NCBI RefSeq assembly: GCF_009902005.1
Contig: NZ_WUTT01000001.1
Span: 2,693,862 to 2,757,861, forward strand
DNA length: 64,000 bases
Source of the DNA: Halomonas alimentaria
GTDB taxonomy: Bacteria > Pseudomonadota > Gammaproteobacteria > Pseudomonadales > Halomonadaceae
Direction of reading: 5' to 3'
The position numbers and the translations under genes were made by a program. Below the pieces are notes generated by a model that was given only the letters and a program-made list of their open reading frames with translations, ran no database searches and was not told the origin of the DNA. Shown here in pieces: positions 19,775-29,459 of this stretch (positions are counted from its first letter, which is position 1; each line of letters starts with the position of its first letter).

Positions 19775-22609
19775 TTATAGATTGAAGGCGTCTTCCACCA
19801 GCTGGCGCTGCTGTTCAGTGTGCACGGACATATAGCCGGCAGCGGGAGCCGCCGAGGCCGGCCGGCCGGCAAACTTGAGCTTGCCTCCCAGACCGTCCTT
19901 GAGCATGTCCGCCACGGCACGCATATGGTGCTGGCTCGGATACCAGGCGCCCTGGTTGAGCGGCTCCTCCTGACACCACACGATATCGGTAACGTTGGTA
20001 TAGGCCTGGATCGCCTCGAACAGCTCCTCCTTGGGGAAGGGGTAGAGCTGCTCGACGCGCAGGATGGCCACGTCGTCCCGACCGTTCTCCTGACGCCAGG
20101 CCGCCAGATCGTAGTAGACCTTGCCGGCACACAGGATGATGCGCTCCACGCTGGCCGCCTCGAGGTTGGCCTGATCGGGCAGCACCATCTGGAACTTGCC
20201 CTCGGCCAGCTCGTCGAGGCTGGAGGTGGCATCCTTGTGGCGCAGCAGGCTCTTGGGCGACATCACCACCAGCGGCTTTCGCACCTTGCGGATCACCTGA
20301 CGACGCAGCAGATGGAAGATCTGCGCCGGGGTGGTGGGCACACAGACCTGCATGTTGTGCTCGGCGCACATCTGCAGGAAGCGCTCCAGACGGGCCGAGG
20401 AGTGCTCGGGGCCCTGCCCCTCGTAGCCATGGGGCAGCAGCATGGTCAGGCCGCACAGCCGACCCCACTTGGTCTCGCCGGAGGAGATGAACTGGTCGAC
20501 CACCACCTGGGCGCCATTGAAGAAGTCCCCGAACTGCGCCTCCCAGATCACCAGATCATTGGGGGCGGTGGTGGCATAGCCATACTCGAAGCCGAGCACC
20601 GCCTCCTCGGAGAGGAAGGAGTCATGGATGGTGAAGCGCGGCTGACCGTCCGCCATGTGCTGCAGGGGAACGTAGGCGCTGCCGTCCTTCTGGTTGTGCA
20701 CCACCGCATGGCGGTGGGAGAAGGTGCCGCGACCCACGTCCTGGCCGGTGATGCGTACCGGATGCCCCTGGTCGATGAGGGTGGCGTAGGCCAGGGTCTC
20801 GGCGAAGCCCCAGTTGAGGGCCATGCCGCCGGCCTGCATCTTGCGGCGGTCGTCGTAGATCTTGGCCACCTGACGCTGGACCTCGACCCCGTCGGGAATC
20901 TCGCACATCTTCGCCGCCAGGCGCTGCAGCTTCTTCATCGGCACCGAGGTGTCGGCGTGGCCGGTCCACTCGTGTCCCAGGTAGGGCTTCCAGTCGACGA
21001 ACAGCGAGGTGTTGGGCTCCTGAACCAGGGCATTGGCCACATGGTTACCGGCCATCAGGTCCTCGCGATAGGTCTCGATCATCGCCTTGGCCTCGTCCTC
21101 GGAGAGCACGCCCTGCTCTACCAGACGCTGCGCGTAGACGGCCCGCGAGGAAGGGTGATCCTTGATCTTGCGGTACATCATCGGCTGGGTGCCGCTGGGC
21201 TCGTCGGCCTCGTTGTGACCACGGCGGCGGTAGCAGACGAGGTCGATCACCACGTCCTTCTTGAACTGCTGGCGGTAGTCGAGCGCCACCTGGGTCGCGT
21301 GCAGCACCGCGTCCGGATCGTCACCGTTGACGTGGAAGATCGGCGCCTGGACCATCTTGGCGATATCGGTGCAGTACTCGGTGGAACGCGAGTCCTCGGG
21401 ATGCGAGGTAGTGAAGCCGACCTGGTTGTTGATGACGATGTGCAGCGTGCCGCCGGTCTTGTAGGCACGGGTCTGGGACATCTGGAAGGTCTCCATGACC
21501 ACGCCCTGACCGGCGAAGGCCGCATCGCCGTGCACGTTGATCGGCAGCACCTTGGTGCCGTCGCTGTCGTCACGGCGATCCTGGCGAGCACGCACCGAGC
21601 CCTCGACCACCGGGGAGACGATCTCCAGGTGGGAGGGGTTGAAGGCCAGTGCCAGGTGCACTTCGCCGCCCGGCGTCATCACGTTGGAACTGAAGCCCTG
21701 GTGGTACTTGACGTCACCGGAGCCGCGCTCGATCACCTTCTTGCCGTCGAACTCGTCGATCAGCTCGCCGGGGTTCTTGCCGAGGATGTTGACCAGCAGG
21801 TTGAGGCGACCGCGGTGCGCCATGCCGATCACGACTTCCTTGACGCCATACCCACCACCACGCTGGATCAGTTCGTCCATCATCGGAATGAAGGACTCGC
21901 CCCCCTCCAGGCCGAAGCGCTTGGTACCCGGGTACTTGGAGGCCAGGTAGTTCTCCAGGCCCTCGGCAGCGGTCAGGCGCTCCAGCACATGCTGGCGCAC
22001 CTGATTGCTGAAGGTGGGCGCGCTGCGCACCGACTCGAAGCGCTGCTGCAGCCATCGCTTCTCCTCGGTGTCGACGATATGCATGATCTCGCAGCCGATG
22101 GAGCGACAATAGGTCTGCTCCAGGGCGTCGACGATCTCCTTGAGCGGAGCCTTGTCCATGCCCAGGAAGAACGAACCGGTCTGGAACTCGGTATCGAGGT
22201 CACTCTTCGACAGCTGATGGAAGGAGAGGTCGAGGTCGGGAACCGGCATCTGGCTGCGCAGTCCCAGCGGATCGATATTAGCCTTCTGGTGACCGCGGAA
22301 GCGGTAGGCGTTGATCAGCTGCAGGACCCTGACCTGCTTGCGATTTTCCTCGCCATCGGCAGCAGCGGGTGCCAGTGCCGTACGACGCTGCTTGCCGAGC
22401 TGGTGGAACTGTTCGCGGACCGGGGCCAGGGGAACATCGTGGGAGGGGCCGTCTTCGGGGCGCGGCAACTCGTCGAAGTACTGGCGCCACTCGTCGGGAA
22501 CGGCGGAGGGGTCATCGAGGTACTGCTCGTAGAGCGCTTCCACGTAGTGGACATTGCTGCCAGTGACGTGGGAGGAGCGCCACATCAACTCCATTATGCC
22601 TTGTTGCAT
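19775..22609 (-). CDS. sucA: 2-oxoglutarate dehydrogenase E1 component
   Basis: The 944-residue thiamine-diphosphate enzyme decarboxylates 2-oxoglutarate and succinylates the E2 lipoyl groups. The N-terminus MQQGIMELMWRSS matches SucA of pseudomonads, and it shows IGMAHRGRLNLLVN, the ThDP motif HGDAAFAGQGVVMETFQ and GRGTFSHRHAV. Start ATG 22609 was chosen by this homology; only a weak GAGAG ribosome site precedes it, and a longer frame upstream is unconserved. It lies 42 bp before sucB. Confidence 0.95.
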   Translation of the reverse strand: MQQGIMELMWRSSHVTGSNVHYVEALYEQYLDDPSAVPDEWRQYFDELPRPEDGPSHDVPLAPVREQFHQLGKQRRTALAPAAADGEENRKQVRVLQLINAYRFRGHQKANIDPLGLRSQMPVPDLDLSFHQLSKSDLDTEFQTGSFFLGMDKAPLKEIVDALEQTYCRSIGCEIMHIVDTEEKRWLQQRFESVRSAPTFSNQVRQHVLERLTAAEGLENYLASKYPGTKRFGLEGGESFIPMMDELIQRGGGYGVKEVVIGMAHRGRLNLLVNILGKNPGELIDEFDGKKVIERGSGDVKYHQGFSSNVMTPGGEVHLALAFNPSHLEIVSPVVEGSVRARQDRRDDSDGTKVLPINVHGDAAFAGQGVVMETFQMSQTRAYKTGGTLHIVINNQVGFTTSHPEDSRSTEYCTDIAKMVQAPIFHVNGDDPDAVLHATQVALDYRQQFKKDVVIDLVCYRRRGHNEADEPSGTQPMMYRKIKDHPSSRAVYAQRLVEQGVLSEDEAKAMIETYREDLMAGNHVANALVQEPNTSLFVDWKPYLGHEWTGHADTSVPMKKLQRLAAKMCEIPDGVEVQRQVAKIYDDRRKMQAGGMALNWGFAETLAYATLIDQGHPVRITGQDVGRGTFSHRHAVVHNQKDGSAYVPLQHMADGQPRFTIHDSFLSEEAVLGFEYGYATTAPNDLVIWEAQFGDFFNGAQVVVDQFISSGETKWGRLCGLTMLLPHGYEGQGPEHSSARLERFLQMCAEHNMQVCVPTTPAQIFHLLRRQVIRKVRKPLVVMSPKSLLRHKDATSSLDELAEGKFQMVLPDQANLEAASVERIILCAGKVYYDLAAWRQENGRDDVAILRVEQLYPFPKEELFEAIQAYTNVTDIVWCQEEPLNQGAWYPSQHHMRAVADMLKDGLGGKLKFAGRPASAAPAAGYMSVHTEQQRQLVEDAFNL

Positions 22610-22713
22610 CTCTCGGTCACCCTGCACTGATGGGGTGTGATCGGCGTCACCGCGACGCGGCCACGGCGACATCGGGGGTGCCCTGCCGGCTGGGGCCTAT
22701 GCGTATCCGGCGC

Positions 22714-22735
22714 TTCCGGCCGTCGCTGGCCGGAA
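22714..22735 (-). terminator. Hairpin 2 in the sdhB-sucA gap
   Basis: Perfect 8-bp stem TTCCGGCC/GGCCGGAA (22714-22721 with 22728-22735). No T-tract follows on the minus strand. Confidence 0.4.
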
Positions 22736-22754
22736 ACCTTGAATTTCATGGTCA

Positions 22755-22781
22755 GAAGCCGGCACCCAGGGCACCGGCTTC
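22755..22781 (-). terminator. Hairpin 1 in the sdhB-sucA gap
   Basis: 8-bp stem GAAGCCGG/CCGGCTTC (22755-22762 with 22774-22781) about 95 bp beyond sdhB. With the second hairpin it fills the 267-bp gap between sdhB and sucA and may attenuate transcription from sdh into suc. The rest of the gap shows no gene. Confidence 0.45.
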
Positions 22782-22876
22782 CAACACTGTGTCCCTGCTA
22801 CCCGCGACCCATGGTCGCAGGAGATGGGCTGGACATATGATACCAAGCCCCGGAACACGATTTAAGTGCCATCGAC

Positions 22877-23581
22877 TCAGCTACCGTTGGCCAACAGCAT
22901 CTCGCGGATCTTGCCGATCGCGCGAGTGGGGTTGAGCCCCTTGGGGCACACCGCCACGCAGTTCATGATGCCGCGGCAGCGGAACACGCTGAACGGATCC
23001 TCGAGCTCGGACAGGCGCTCGCGGGTGGCGGTATCCCGGGAGTCCACCAGGAAGCGGTAGGACTGCAGCAGACCCGCGGGCCCCACGAACTTGTCCGGGT
23101 TCCACCAGAACGACGGGCAGGAGGTGGAGCAGCAGGCGCACAGGATGCACTCGTAGAGGCCGTCGAGCTTGTCGCGATCCTCCGGTGACTGCAGGCGCTC
23201 GATGGCCGGCGCCGGCTCATCGTTCTGCAGGTAGGGCTGGATGCGCTCGTACTGCTGGTAGAACAGCCCCATGTCGACGACCAGGTCACGGATCACCGGC
23301 AGGCCAGGCAGCGGGCGCAGCGTAAGCTTGTTGCCCTTCACCACCTCGGAAAGCGGCGTGATGCAGGCCAGACCGTTCTTGCCGTTCATGTTCATGCCGT
23401 CGGAGCCGCACACGCCCTCGCGGCAGCTGCGACGGTAGGCCAGGCCGTTGTCCTGCTCCTTCATCATGTGCAGGACGTCGAGCACCATGACGTCGCGGCC
23501 CTGGGTGTCGACCTGGAACTCCTGCATGTAGGGCGCGGAGTCGGTCTCCGGATTGTAGCGGTAGATGGATACCTGAAGCAT
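22877..23581 (-). CDS. sdhB: Succinate dehydrogenase iron-sulfur subunit
   Basis: The 234-residue subunit carries the three Fe-S clusters that pass electrons from FAD to quinone. The 2Fe-2S ligands are in SCREGVCGSDGMNMNGKNGLAC-type spacing, and the CILCACCSTSCPSFWWNP and CRGIMNCVAVCPKGLNP segments hold the 4Fe-4S and 3Fe-4S cysteines. Last gene of sdhCDAB. Confidence 0.97.
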   Translation of the reverse strand: MLQVSIYRYNPETDSAPYMQEFQVDTQGRDVMVLDVLHMMKEQDNGLAYRRSCREGVCGSDGMNMNGKNGLACITPLSEVVKGNKLTLRPLPGLPVIRDLVVDMGLFYQQYERIQPYLQNDEPAPAIERLQSPEDRDKLDGLYECILCACCSTSCPSFWWNPDKFVGPAGLLQSYRFLVDSRDTATRERLSELEDPFSVFRCRGIMNCVAVCPKGLNPTRAIGKIREMLLANGS

Positions 23582-23607
23582 CGTGGCTCACCCTCGTATT
23601 TGCTGAA

Positions 23608-25380
23608 TTAGTAGGTACGGACTTTCGGCTCGAAGGTGTCGACGGTCCTGGGCTTGAAGTTCACATCACGCTGACCGACCGACTTGTCGGCCGGGAAGTA
23701 AAGCGAATGCTTCAGCCAGTTGACGTCGTCACGGTCCGGGTAGTCGTAGCGAGAGTGGGCGCCACGGCTCTCCTTGCGCTCAAGGGCGGCGATGGCAGTG
23801 GCCTCGGCGACCTCCATCAGGTTGTCCAGCTCCAGCGCCTCGACACGCGCGGTGTTGAAGGCGTTGGTCTTGTCGGGCAGGTAGGCGTTGGCGATACGGC
23901 CACGCAGTTCGGCCAGCTGCTTGACACCCTTCTGCATGTTCTCCTCTTCGCGGAACACGCCGAAGGAGTTCTGCATGATGGCCTGCAGTTCACGCTTGAG
24001 CTCGGGCACGGTCTCGCCGCCCTCGGACTCGTTCCAGCGCGTGATACGCTTCATCGCGGTCTCGACGTCGGACTCGGAGGCGTCGAGGTAGTCGATACCC
24101 TCGTTGAGTGCGCCTTCGATGAACATGCCCGCCGCGCGGCCGAACACCACCAGGTCGAGCAGCGAGTTGCCACCCAGGCGGTTGGCGCCGTGGACCGAGA
24201 CACAGGCCGCCTCGCCACAGGCGAACAGGCCGTTGACGATCTGGTCCTTGCCGTCTTCACCACGCATGATGGCCTGGCCGTGCACGTTGGTCGGCACGCC
24301 ACCCATCATGTAGTGACAAGTCGGCACCACCGGGATCGGCTCCTTGGCCGGATCCACGTGGGCAAAGGTCTTGGAGAGCTCGACGATGCCGGGCAGACGC
24401 TTGCCGAGGACTTCCTCGCCCAGGTGATCCAGCTTGAGGTAGACGTGGTCGCCGTTCTCGCCGCAGCCACGGCCCTCGAGGATCTCCATGACCATGGAAC
24501 GCGCGACCACGTCGCGGCCGGCCAGGTCCTTGGCGTTGGGCGCATAGCGCTCCATGAAGCGTTCGCCATCCTTGTTGACCAGGTAGCCACCCTCGCCACG
24601 GCAACCCTCGGTGACCAGGGTGCCCGCACCGTAGATGCCGGTGGGGTGGAACTGCCACATTTCCATGTCCTGCATCGGGAAGCCGGCGCGCAGCGCCATG
24701 CCGATGCCATCACCGGTGTTGATCAGGGCATTGGTGGTGGAGGCGTAGATACGACCGGAGCCACCGGTGGCCAGCACGGTCGCCTTGGACTTGACGTGCA
24801 CCACTTCGCCGGTCTCGATGTCCATGGCGATGCAGCCCACCACGTCGCCGTTGGCATTCTTGACCAGATCGACGGCATACCACTCGTTGAGGAAGGTGGT
24901 GTTGTTCTTCAGGTTGTTCTGATAGAGCGTGTGCAGCAGGGCGTGACCGGTACGGTCGGCCGCTGCACAGGTGCGTGCCGCCTGGCCACCGGCGCCGAAG
25001 TCCTTGGACTGGCCACCGAACGGACGCTGGTAGATGCGGCCGTTGTCGAAGCGCGAGAACGGCAGGCCCATGTGCTCGAGTTCGAAGACGGCCTTGGGAC
25101 CCTCGGAGCACATGTATTCGGCGGCGTCCTGGTCGGCGATATAATCACCACCCTTGACGGTGTCGTACATGTGCCAGCGCCAGTCGTCGTTGGGATCGGC
25201 CGAGGCGATGGCACAGGTGATGCCACCCTGGGCAGACACGGTGTGCGAGCGGGTCGGGAAGACCTTGGAGAGTACCGCGGTCTTCTTGCCGGACTTGGCG
25301 AGTTCCAGGGCGGCCCGCAGGCCGGCACCGCCACCGCCGATGATGATGGCGTCGAAGGTCAGGCTACGCATGTTGGACAT
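23608..25380 (-). CDS. sdhA: Succinate dehydrogenase flavoprotein subunit
   Basis: The 590-residue subunit oxidises succinate to fumarate. The FAD motif [13 protein letters not shown], the covalent FAD-histidine context [10 protein letters not shown] and the active-site segments ([29 protein letters not shown]) are present. Length matches E. coli SdhA (588). It starts 3 bp after sdhD ends. Confidence 0.97.
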   Translation of the reverse strand: MSNMRSLTFDAIIIGGGGAGLRAALELAKSGKKTAVLSKVFPTRSHTVSAQGGITCAIASADPNDDWRWHMYDTVKGGDYIADQDAAEYMCSEGPKAVFELEHMGLPFSRFDNGRIYQRPFGGQSKDFGAGGQAARTCAAADRTGHALLHTLYQNNLKNNTTFLNEWYAVDLVKNANGDVVGCIAMDIETGEVVHVKSKATVLATGGSGRIYASTTNALINTGDGIGMALRAGFPMQDMEMWQFHPTGIYGAGTLVTEGCRGEGGYLVNKDGERFMERYAPNAKDLAGRDVVARSMVMEILEGRGCGENGDHVYLKLDHLGEEVLGKRLPGIVELSKTFAHVDPAKEPIPVVPTCHYMMGGVPTNVHGQAIMRGEDGKDQIVNGLFACGEAACVSVHGANRLGGNSLLDLVVFGRAAGMFIEGALNEGIDYLDASESDVETAMKRITRWNESEGGETVPELKRELQAIMQNSFGVFREEENMQKGVKQLAELRGRIANAYLPDKTNAFNTARVEALELDNLMEVAEATAIAALERKESRGAHSRYDYPDRDDVNWLKHSLYFPADKSVGQRDVNFKPRTVDTFEPKVRTY

Positions 25381-25383
25381 GAA

Positions 25384-25731
25384 TCAGGCTCCCCACAGAA
25401 TCTGAATGCCCCAGACCAGGAAGGCAAAAATGGCCAGGATGACAAGAAGTTGAACGGTCACGCGGATGGCGGTCGGCTTGAGATAGTCGGTGGTCACGGT
25501 CCACAGCCCCACCCAGGCGTGGCCAGCCAGAGAGACGAAGGCCAGCAGCGAGAAGATGCGCATCCAGGTCTGGGCGAACAGGCCGCTCCAGGTCGCGTAG
25601 TCGAGATTCGGGTTGAACAGCAGGTAGAGAACGATGAAGAGCGTATAGAGCGCCAGGATGATGGCCGAGACCCGCTGGATCAGCCAGTCGGAGAGGCCAC
25701 TGCGGCCGAGGTTCGTGACGTTGGTTACCAT
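25384..25731 (-). CDS. sdhD: Succinate dehydrogenase membrane anchor subunit
   Basis: The 115-residue protein has three membrane spans. It contains RVSAIILALYTLF in the first span and the haem-ligand-type histidine in SLAGHAWVGLWTV, and continues with DYLK, a quinone-site region. It overlaps sdhC by 7 bp and forms the membrane anchor with it. Confidence 0.93.
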   Translation of the reverse strand: MVTNVTNLGRSGLSDWLIQRVSAIILALYTLFIVLYLLFNPNLDYATWSGLFAQTWMRIFSLLAFVSLAGHAWVGLWTVTTDYLKPTAIRVTVQLLVILAIFAFLVWGIQILWGA

Positions 25732-26102
25732 ACCCAGACTCCCGCCAGAATGATCAGTACGGCGCTCACCACCACGGTGATCTGCGCCTTCTTGTGGCCG
25801 CCCTCGAGGGTCACGCCGATATCCATGTCCATCAGCAGGTGCTTGATGCCGGCAACGAAGTGGAATGCCAGGGCAGACAGCAGACCCCAGGCGATCAGCT
25901 TGGCCAGGAAGTTGCCGGCCAGTGCATCGCTTACCGCGACAAAGCCTGCCGGGGAGGAGAGCGATGTGCTCAACGCCCAGAAGGCAAAGATCAGGCCAAT
26001 GAAAAGGATGACGCCGGTGATGCGGTGAGCGATCGACGTCAGGGCGGGTAGCGGAAACTGTATCGTGGACAGATCCAGATTTACGGGTCGTTTGCTATTC
26101 AC
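25725..26102 (-). CDS. sdhC: Succinate dehydrogenase cytochrome b556 subunit
   Basis: The 125-residue, three-span subunit starts MNSKRPVNLDL and has the SdhC signature SIAHRITGVILF, with the haem-ligand histidine in FHFVAGIKHLLMD. Together with SdhD it binds haem b and ubiquinone. It is the first gene of the sdh-suc cluster; a predicted promoter lies 134-162 bp upstream. Confidence 0.95.
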   Translation of the reverse strand: MNSKRPVNLDLSTIQFPLPALTSIAHRITGVILFIGLIFAFWALSTSLSSPAGFVAVSDALAGNFLAKLIAWGLLSALAFHFVAGIKHLLMDMDIGVTLEGGHKKAQITVVVSAVLIILAGVWVW

Positions 26103-26235
26103 GGCTCTCTACACACTCTCTATGGCCCGCTTTGGGAAGCCTGGACAGGCGCCGGGCGGGCGGTGGTTTCGGGAAGGCATCGGCCGTTGCCGGAGGGCGG
26201 CAAGACCGGCTGTACCTGCCAGTCGCGCGGGGTGG

Positions 26236-26264
26236 ATTATAGGGGCCCGCCCGCCCCATGACAA
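26236..26264 (-). promoter_or_regulatory. Predicted sdhC promoter with inverted repeat
   Basis: On the minus strand TTGTCA (26264-26259) and a perfect TATAAT (26241-26236) are separated by 17 bp. An imperfect 12-bp inverted repeat (26242-26253 with 26267-26278, one mismatch) brackets the -35 element and fills the spacer, so a dimeric regulator or hairpin could affect initiation. The leader to sdhC would be about 125 nt. Confidence 0.65.
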
Positions 26265-26355
26265 ACCGGGCGGCCCCCGACTAGACCATGGTACAAAGCT
26301 CTCGCCCTTCCCTTTTCTCCGCTCTGCCGGCGTGAGCCGCCGGGCAGCCCCGCGT

Positions 26356-26395
26356 AATGGTGCTTTGCACCATTTCCTATGCAAGTCCTATGCAA
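26356..26395. promoter_or_regulatory. Inverted and direct repeats in the sdhC-gltA control region
   Basis: AATGGTGC-TTT-GCACCATT is a perfect 8-bp inverted repeat (26356-26374). It is followed by two direct copies of TCCTATGCAA (26375-26384 and 26386-26395), 11 bp apart, on one face of the helix. They lie upstream of the gltA promoter and are candidates for regulator binding. The remainder of this 453-bp gap shows no gene. Confidence 0.5.
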
Positions 26396-26436
26396 CAAGA
26401 CGATCAGAGTAGATGAGAGCCCTCGCCATGGGCTAA

Positions 26437-26464
26437 TTGACAATCGCTGGGACGCTTCTATAGT
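26437..26464 (+). promoter_or_regulatory. Predicted gltA promoter
   Basis: A consensus TTGACA (26437-26442) and TATAGT (26459-26464) are separated by 16 bp, about 92 bp upstream of the gltA start. Confidence 0.75.
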
Positions 26465-26555
26465 GGGCGAACCTTTTTCGCCGGCATCCCCCTGCGAAGA
26501 CGCCAAAGAATGAATGACTTATCGCCCTAATCACGAACTCGAGAGGAGGCCTTTC

Positions 26556-27839
<1,284 letters not shown>

Positions 27840-27866
27840 GTCGCTGGCAGGCATCGCGACCTATCA

Positions 27867-27894
27867 CAGAAAGCCGCCTTCGGGCGGTTTTCTG
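27867..27894 (+). terminator. gltA terminator
   Basis: 12-bp stem (27867-27878 with 27883-27894, one G-T pair) and a TTCG loop; the descending arm contains TTTT. Confidence 0.85.
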
Positions 27895-27927
27895 CGTTAT
27901 CCCAACCCGAAGAACAAGGAATTCTCC

Positions 27928-28818
27928 ATGAGCCAGAAGATCTCCACCGTCGCCTTTATCGGCCTGGGCGTGATGGGCTACCCCATGGCCGGCCACCTCG
28001 CCCGCGCAGGCCTCGACGTGCGCGTCTACAACCGCACCCCGGCCAAGGCCGAGGCCTGGGCCGGGGAACACGGAGGCAGCCACCACGCAACGCCGTGCGA
28101 GGCCGCCAGCGGTGCCGACCTGATACTGGTCTGCGTGGGTAACGACGACGATGTACGTGAGGTCACCACCGGCGAGAACGGCGCCCTATCCGGCATGGCC
28201 GAGGGCAGCCTGCTGGTGGACCACACCACGGCTTCCGCTGATCTCGCCGAGGAGCTGGATGCCGCTTGCCGCGAGCGCGGCATCGGCTTCGTGGACGCTC
28301 CGGTCTCCGGCGGCCAGCAGGGTGCCGAGAACGGCGCCCTGACCATCATGTGCGGTGGCGATGACGCCGATTTTGCCTGCATCGAGCCGCTACTCGGCCA
28401 CTACGGTCGCGCGGTGACGCTGATGGGCCCCGCCGGCAGCGGCCAGCTCACCAAGATGGTCAACCAGATCTGCATCGCCGGCCTGGTCCAGGGGCTGGCC
28501 GAGGGGCTGCACTTTGCCGAGCAGGCCGGTCTCGACCGCCAGCGGGTAGTGGACGTGATCTCCAAGGGGGCCGCCGGCTCCTGGCAGATGGAGAACCGCC
28601 ACGGCACCATGATCGCCGACGAATATGAGCACGGCTTCGCCGTTGACTGGATGCGCAAGGATCTCGGCATCTGCCTGGAACAGGCACGCCGACTCCAGGC
28701 TCGCCTGCCGGTAACCGCCCTGGTCGACCAGTTCTATGCCGACGTCCAGGTGATGGGCGGCGGTCGCTGGGACACCTCCTCGCTGCTGCGTCGCCTGCGC
28801 GCCGTGAAGCCCGACTGA
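27928..28818 (+). CDS. Beta-hydroxyacid dehydrogenase (3-hydroxyisobutyrate dehydrogenase family)
   Basis: The 296-residue NAD(P)-dependent enzyme starts with the dinucleotide loop FIGLGVMGYPMAGHLARAG and carries the substrate motif DAPVSGGQQGAENG and the catalytic lysine in GSGQLTKMVNQ. These are signatures of the family that includes 3-hydroxyisobutyrate dehydrogenase, tartronate semialdehyde reductase and glyoxylate/succinic semialdehyde reductases. NAD or NADP preference and substrate are not resolved (NRT follows the second strand, which is compatible with NADP). AAGGAA precedes the start. Confidence 0.9.
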   Translation: MSQKISTVAFIGLGVMGYPMAGHLARAGLDVRVYNRTPAKAEAWAGEHGGSHHATPCEAASGADLILVCVGNDDDVREVTTGENGALSGMAEGSLLVDHTTASADLAEELDAACRERGIGFVDAPVSGGQQGAENGALTIMCGGDDADFACIEPLLGHYGRAVTLMGPAGSGQLTKMVNQICIAGLVQGLAEGLHFAEQAGLDRQRVVDVISKGAAGSWQMENRHGTMIADEYEHGFAVDWMRKDLGICLEQARRLQARLPVTALVDQFYADVQVMGGGRWDTSSLLRRLRAVKPD

Positions 28819-28827
28819 CCCTTTCCC

Positions 28828-28850
28828 GCGGCGGCCTTCAGGGCCGCCGC
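28828..28850 (+). terminator. Terminator after the hydroxyacid dehydrogenase gene
   Basis: 9-bp stem GCGGCGGCC/GGCCGCCGC (28828-28836 with 28842-28850) followed by AAGGTTGTTTTT. Confidence 0.75.
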
Positions 28851-28858
28851 AAGGTTGT

Positions 28859-29015
28859 TTTTCCACTGCCCCGGCGTTTTCCACACATTCTGTGGATAAC
28901 CCTGTTCAAAACCCCTCGAAAAGGTCTCACAATCGCCATGATCAGCGGCCTGAGCTTAGATTGATCATTTTTTGATCGCGTATAAACTGTTGTTTTTAAA
29001 GGGATTTAATTAAAA
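28859..29015. other. DnaA-box-like cluster with GATC sites and AT-rich stretch
   Basis: TTTTCCACA (28877-28885) and TGTGGATAA (28891-28899, the reverse of TTATCCACA) form an inverted pair of DnaA-box matches, with a weaker TTTTCCACT at 28859-28867. GATC sites lie at 28940, 28963 and 28974, and an AT-rich stretch runs from 28981 to 29015. The combination resembles a minimal oriC. No dnaA, dnaN, rpmH, gidA or mioC gene is nearby, so an accessory DnaA-binding site is at least as likely. No gene is seen between 28850 and 29183. Confidence 0.45.
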
Positions 29016-29182
29016 GCCAGGCAGCGCGGGCCTTTGCGGCCGAACTATGCACAGACAGCCGCACGGAACCATGCCGAGTGGACAAGTCAAGCGGAAATCG
29101 CCACGAAATCGGCGTCAGGGAGGGGGTATAACGTGAGAAATGTCAACGCTGGCAACAGGCGCTTTGAGGTATCACCGGGGAA

Positions 29183-29216
29183 CAAAAAGGGCACCCACAA
29201 GGGGGTGCCCTTTTTG
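29183..29216 (-). terminator. Terminator of the gltX-tRNA unit
   Basis: Perfect 14-bp stem (29183-29196 with 29203-29216). On the minus strand it ends in TTTTTG immediately beyond tRNA-Glu. Confidence 0.9.
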
Positions 29217-29224
29217 AATCAAGA

Positions 29225-29300
29225 TGGCGTCCCATAGGGGGTTCGAACCCCTGTTCCCGCCGTGAAAGGGCGGTGTCCTAGGCCACTAGACGAATGGGAC
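29225..29300 (-). tRNA. tRNA-Glu (anticodon TTC)
   Basis: The 76-nt cloverleaf on the minus strand has acceptor arms GTCCCAT and ATGGGAC, a GGTTCGAACCC T-loop arm and an encoded CCA end. The anticodon TTC is at 29264-29266 on the plus strand (GAA). It lies 24 bp from tRNA-Ala and just before the terminator. Confidence 0.96.
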
Positions 29301-29324
29301 GTGACCTTCACGCTGCGCACGAAT

Positions 29325-29400
29325 TGGTGGAGCCTAGCGGGATCGAACCGCTGACCTCAACACTGCCAGTGTTGCGCTCTCCCAGCTGAGCTAAGGCCCC
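29325..29400 (-). tRNA. tRNA-Ala (anticodon GGC)
   Basis: The 76-nt cloverleaf on the minus strand starts GGGGCCTTAGCTCAG and has the T-arm GGTTCGATCCC and an encoded CCA. The anticodon loop reads CTGGCAG, so the anticodon is GGC. It starts 59 bp beyond the gltX stop. Confidence 0.96.
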
Positions 29401-29459
29401 AACGTGCCGTGAAGACGAGGCGTATGTTACTGATCCGCCCCGACTTCGTCAACTCTTTT

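Noticed and set aside
19820-22630. Long open frame on the plus strand opposite sucA
   Set aside because: Antisense shadow of sucA with no ribosome site and unnatural composition.
29034-29237. Short open frame in the region before the tRNA genes
   Set aside because: It runs through the terminator and into tRNA-Glu, has no ribosome site and no conserved sequence.
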